The notes under the pieces were generated by a model. It saw only the letters and a list, made by a program, of their open reading frames with translations, ran no database searches and was not told the DNA's origin. A DNA stretch of 64,000 nucleotides from Pseudosulfitobacter koreensis (GTDB taxonomy: Bacteria; Pseudomonadota; Alphaproteobacteria; Rhodobacterales; Rhodobacteraceae), in assembly GCF_024733015.1 (NCBI RefSeq), contig NZ_JANKJG010000001.1:124001-188000 (forward strand), read 5' to 3'. Shown in pieces: positions 59,289 through 64,000 of the stretch. The position numbers were made by a program, and so were the translations under genes. Positions within the stretch are counted from its first letter, which is position 1. Each line of letters starts with the position of its first letter.

Positions 59289-59933
59289 ATGGCAAAACAG
59301 CTTGATTATCACGCGATCTACCAGATCTTTGACCGTTTCCGTGAGGCGGACCCCGAACCCAAGGGCGAGCTGGATCACACCAACGCCTATACTCTGGTGG
59401 TTGCGGTGGCACTCAGCGCGCAGGCCACTGATGCGGGTGTGAACAAGGCGACGAAATCGCTGTTCGCCGTGATCGACACGCCGCAAAAGATGCTGGATCT
59501 GGGCCTCGAGGGGCTGACCGAACACATCAAGACCATCGGCCTGTTCCGCCAAAAGGCGAAGAACGTGATGAAACTGAGCCAGATCCTTGTCGATGACTAC
59601 GGCGGCGAGGTGCCATCGTCCCGCGCCGCCCTGCAATCGTTACCGGGTGTGGGCCGCAAGACCGCCAACGTGGTGCTGAACATGTGGTGGAACTATCCGG
59701 CACAGGCCGTCGACACCCATATCTTTCGCGTCGGAAACCGCACCGGCATCTGCCCCGGCAAGACTGTCGACGCGGTCGAGCGCGCCATCGAAGACAACAT
59801 TCCCGCTGAATTCCAGCAACATGCACATCACTGGCTGATCCTGCACGGACGCTATCACTGCAAGGCCCGCAAGCCGCAGTGCCCGACCTGCATCATCCGC
59901 GATCTCTGCCAATTCGAGGACAAGACCCTATGA
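59289..59933 (+). CDS. nth: Endonuclease III
   Basis: A 214-residue base-excision repair glycosylase/AP lyase: helix-hairpin-helix LPGVGRKTANVVL with the catalytic lysine, the catalytic aspartate in AVDTHIFRVGNR, and the [4Fe-4S] loop C-x6-C-x2-C-x5-C near the C-terminus. It removes oxidised pyrimidines from DNA. AGGAG lies 4 bases before the chosen ATG. It overlaps the PfkB kinase gene by ATGA, and that in turn overlaps a GNAT gene, forming a three-gene unit. Confidence 0.96.
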   Translation: MAKQLDYHAIYQIFDRFREADPEPKGELDHTNAYTLVVAVALSAQATDAGVNKATKSLFAVIDTPQKMLDLGLEGLTEHIKTIGLFRQKAKNVMKLSQILVDDYGGEVPSSRAALQSLPGVGRKTANVVLNMWWNYPAQAVDTHIFRVGNRTGICPGKTVDAVERAIEDNIPAEFQQHAHHWLILHGRYHCKARKPQCPTCIIRDLCQFEDKTL

Positions 59934-60919
59934 CGCAATACGAACTCGTGGGCATCGGCAACGCCGTTGTCGATGTTATCTCTCATGCCGACGACCAGTT
60001 CCTGGGCAATATGGGCATCGAAAAAGGCATCATGCAGTTGATCGAGCGCGAACGCGCCGAGGTTCTCTATGGCGCGATGCAGGACCGTCTGCAGACCCCC
60101 GGCGGATCGGTCGCCAACACGGTGGCCGGGGCCGGTGCGCTGGGGATGAAAACCGCCTTTATCGGGCGGGTGAACGACGACACGCTGGGCCGGTTCTATG
60201 CCGATGCGATGACCGATGTGGGCACCGATTTCGTCAATGCCCCCGTGGCGGGCGGCGATCTGCCCACCTCGCGGTCGATGATCTTCGTGTCGCCCGACGG
60301 CGAGCGTTCGATGAACACCTATCTGGGCATCTCGACCGACCTCGGGCCCGCCGATGTGCCCGATGCTGTCGCGTCGGCTGCGAAAATCATGTTCCTCGAA
60401 GGGTATCTTTTCGACAAGGACCACGGCAAGGAAGCGTTCCAGCAAGCCTCACGTCTGACCCGTGCTGCGGGCGGTATTGCGGGCATCGCCATTTCCGATC
60501 CCTTCTGCGTGGACCGTCACCGCGCCGATTTCCTGCGGATGATCGGCGAAGAGCTGGACTATGTCATCGGCAACGAGGCCGAGATCAGATCGCTGTTCGA
60601 AACCGACGACCTCGAGGCCGCGCTGACCAAAACCGCCGCGATGTGCCGCATCGTCGTGTGCACCCGTTCGGGCGATGGCGTCACCTTGATCCGCGACGGT
60701 GAACGCGTCGATGTGCCGGTGACCAAGATCGTGCCGGTCGATGCCACGGGCGCAGGCGACCAGTTTGCTGCCGGGTTCCTCTTTGGTCTGGCCTCGGGCC
60801 GCGATCTGGCGACCTGCGGGCGCATGGGCAACGCCTGCGCCGCCGAAGTTATCAGCCATGTTGGCCCCCGTCCCGAAGCGGACATGATGGAGGTGTTCCG
60901 CAAGGAAGGTCTGGTCTGA
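59930..60919 (+). CDS. PfkB family sugar/nucleoside kinase (adenosine kinase-like)
   Basis: A 329-residue ribokinase-type kinase: GIGNAVVDVISHADDQFL at the start, the N-terminal signature TPGGSVANTVAGAGALG with VNDDTLGRFYADAM, and the catalytic aspartate in VDATGAGDQFAAGF. The N-terminal pattern resembles adenosine kinase, but the substrate is not certain. Translationally coupled to nth (ATGA) and to the following GNAT gene (TGATG). Confidence 0.9.
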   Translation: MTQYELVGIGNAVVDVISHADDQFLGNMGIEKGIMQLIERERAEVLYGAMQDRLQTPGGSVANTVAGAGALGMKTAFIGRVNDDTLGRFYADAMTDVGTDFVNAPVAGGDLPTSRSMIFVSPDGERSMNTYLGISTDLGPADVPDAVASAAKIMFLEGYLFDKDHGKEAFQQASRLTRAAGGIAGIAISDPFCVDRHRADFLRMIGEELDYVIGNEAEIRSLFETDDLEAALTKTAAMCRIVVCTRSGDGVTLIRDGERVDVPVTKIVPVDATGAGDQFAAGFLFGLASGRDLATCGRMGNACAAEVISHVGPRPEADMMEVFRKEGLV

Positions 60920-61515
60920 TGCTGGCCGACGGACTGCACGACGTCCCTCTAGGCAAGATCGCCACTGTCGTCACCCATCTGGAAATGCGCGCCCGCGCCG
61001 ACATCTCGGGGCGTGCCGCGCCCGAAGGCTGGACCCTGCGCCGCGTCGAAAACCCGTCACTGGGCTGGTATCGCCGCATCTTTCAGGCCGTGGGCGAAGA
61101 CTGGCTCTGGTTCTCTCGCCGGGGCCTGTCGGACGATGCACTGGCCGCGATCATCCACAATGACGACGTGGCGATCTGGACCCTGTCCAACGGCGACACC
61201 GACGCCGCCCTGCTGGAGCTGGATTTTCGCCAGCGGGGTGAATGCGAACTGGCCTTCTTCGGCGTCACGCCGACGTTGATCGGCACAGGCGCAGGACGAT
61301 ACCTGATGGACGTGGCGATAGATCAGGCATGGTCACGCGATATTACCCGCTTCCACGTCCACACCTGCACGCTCGACAGCCCGCAGGCGCTGGGGTTCTA
61401 CCGCCGCGCGGGCTTCACCCCGATCCGCCAGCAGATCGAGATCGACGATGACCCGCGCGTGGCCAAGGGCTTTGACCACGAGCTTGCACCGCATGTGCCG
61501 CTGCTCTTGCCCTGA
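60919..61515 (+). CDS. GNAT family N-acetyltransferase
   Basis: A 198-residue GNAT protein. The acetyl-CoA loop is GVTPTLIGTGAGRYLMDVAIDQAW, and the late motif is SPQALGFYRRAGFTPIRQQ. It acetylates an amine of unknown nature. Its ATG shares one base with the kinase stop. The end faces rppH. Confidence 0.88.
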   Translation: MLADGLHDVPLGKIATVVTHLEMRARADISGRAAPEGWTLRRVENPSLGWYRRIFQAVGEDWLWFSRRGLSDDALAAIIHNDDVAIWTLSNGDTDAALLELDFRQRGECELAFFGVTPTLIGTGAGRYLMDVAIDQAWSRDITRFHVHTCTLDSPQALGFYRRAGFTPIRQQIEIDDDPRVAKGFDHELAPHVPLLLP

Positions 61516-61518
61516 GCG

Positions 61519-62001
61519 TCAGAGGTAGGGCTCGAACTCGGCCAGAACTGCGGCGTAGACATCGCGTTTGAACGGCACGATTCCCTCCACCACCGCGTGG
61601 GGGTCTATCCACTTCCAGGCGGTAAACTCAGGCTGTTCGGTCTGGATGTTCACATCCTCGTCCGACCCTTTGAACCGCAGCAGAAACCACTTCTGCTCCT
61701 GCCCACGATACTTGCCGCCCCAGATATTGGGCACCACGTCATGCGGCAGATTGTAGGGCAGCCAGGTGCCGGTTTCGGCCACCACCTCGACCATCGACGA
61801 CGGCACGCCGGTTTCTTCCTCCAGCTCGCGCAGGGCCGCCGCACGGGCATCTTCGCCCTTGTCGACGCCGCCCTGCGGCATCTGCCAGAACTCCTTGAAC
61901 CGGTCATGGCGCTGCCCGACCCAAACCTGGCCTTCCGCATTGACCAGCATCACGCCCACGTTGCGCCGGTACGGCAGTGCATCAATTTCTTCCGGTGTCA
62001 T
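61519..62001 (-). CDS. rppH: RNA pyrophosphohydrolase (Nudix)
   Basis: A 160-residue Nudix hydrolase. [21 protein letters not shown] is the usual RppH start, the Nudix box is [22 protein letters not shown] (quoted from its first to last residues in part), and the C-terminal half has WFLLRFKG and FTAWKWIDP. RppH removes pyrophosphate from mRNA 5' ends and so starts RNase E decay. Diadenosine polyphosphate hydrolysis is an older name for the same family. It diverges from fadH. Confidence 0.93.
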   Translation of the reverse strand: MTPEEIDALPYRRNVGVMLVNAEGQVWVGQRHDRFKEFWQMPQGGVDKGEDARAAALRELEEETGVPSSMVEVVAETGTWLPYNLPHDVVPNIWGGKYRGQEQKWFLLRFKGSDEDVNIQTEQPEFTAWKWIDPHAVVEGIVPFKRDVYAAVLAEFEPYL

Positions 62002-62060
62002 CGTCTTCTCCTCATCGCTCGAACCTCGTGATACAGTGCCTTACGCCGCGTTGCACATGA

Positions 62061-64000
<1,940 letters not shown>

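Overview
The window is a contiguous, gene-dense, high-GC stretch of chromosome from an alphaproteobacterium, almost certainly a marine Rhodobacteraceae of the Roseobacter group. The evidence is the combination of an Mcl1-type malyl-CoA lyase, a TrcR/DUF1013 regulator, COQ9, a FYDLN-type acidic protein, a taurine cluster (tauABC, tpa, tauR, xsc) joined to a soeABC-type sulfite dehydrogenase, and a DgcN/DgcA pair for D-glutamate. I see no insertion sequence, prophage, integrase or CRISPR array. No rRNA is present; the RNA genes seen are the SRP RNA and one tRNA-Ala. The first gene (cpdB) and the last (fadH) are cut by the window edges.

Layout. 1-4.5 kb: cpdB 3' end, SRP RNA, a DUF202 membrane protein, then dnaX-ybaB-recR. 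4.5-12 kb: a group IV ornithine/lysine decarboxylase with a structured leader, trcR, a secreted RNase T2, two quinone-oxidoreductase-like enzymes, COQ9 and a LysM envelope protein. 12-16.2 kb: rpsU, a GMC oxidoreductase coupled to an Lrp-type regulator, divergent ald, and mscL. 16.3-23.6 kb: a long minus-strand block of translation genes (rpmI-rplT, pheS, two small membrane proteins, pheT, ytoQ) downstream of pyk. 23.8-26.2 kb: DUF1244, OsmC-like, GST-like and MarC proteins. 26.3-29.2 kb: dgcN-dgcA-D-amino acid transaminase. 29.4-34.6 kb: mcl1, a divergent Lrp/LysE pair, accA, a GntR regulator, a YgjP-type metalloprotease, a FYDLN protein and tRNA-Ala(GGC).

34.6-49.3 kb is the metabolic centrepiece, a nearly complete taurine dissimilation module. 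TauABC imports taurine. Tpa transaminates it to sulfoacetaldehyde, and the alanine formed could be recycled by Ald at 14.5 kb. Xsc releases sulfite and acetyl phosphate. AckA (not the more usual Pta) takes the acetyl phosphate. SoeABC oxidises the sulfite to sulfate at the inner face of the membrane, feeding electrons to the quinone pool. TauR should control the module: matching pairs of direct repeats with an identical 23-bp period lie upstream of tpa and of xsc, and a single inverted match lies upstream of tauR itself. The permease TauC carries an unusual Ig-like insertion in a predicted periplasmic loop.

49.3-64 kb is housekeeping: dapA, a soluble lytic transglycosylase, a DMT exporter, a split MnmC system (MnmD and a separate FAD oxidoreductase), an HTD2-like dehydratase, small envelope and redox proteins, an Ada-like methyltransferase, a Hint-domain protein, nth, a PfkB kinase, a GNAT protein, rppH and the start of fadH. 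A short dispersed intergenic repeat occurs four times in the window. Start sites below were chosen from ribosome-binding sites and family alignment from memory; no database search was possible.
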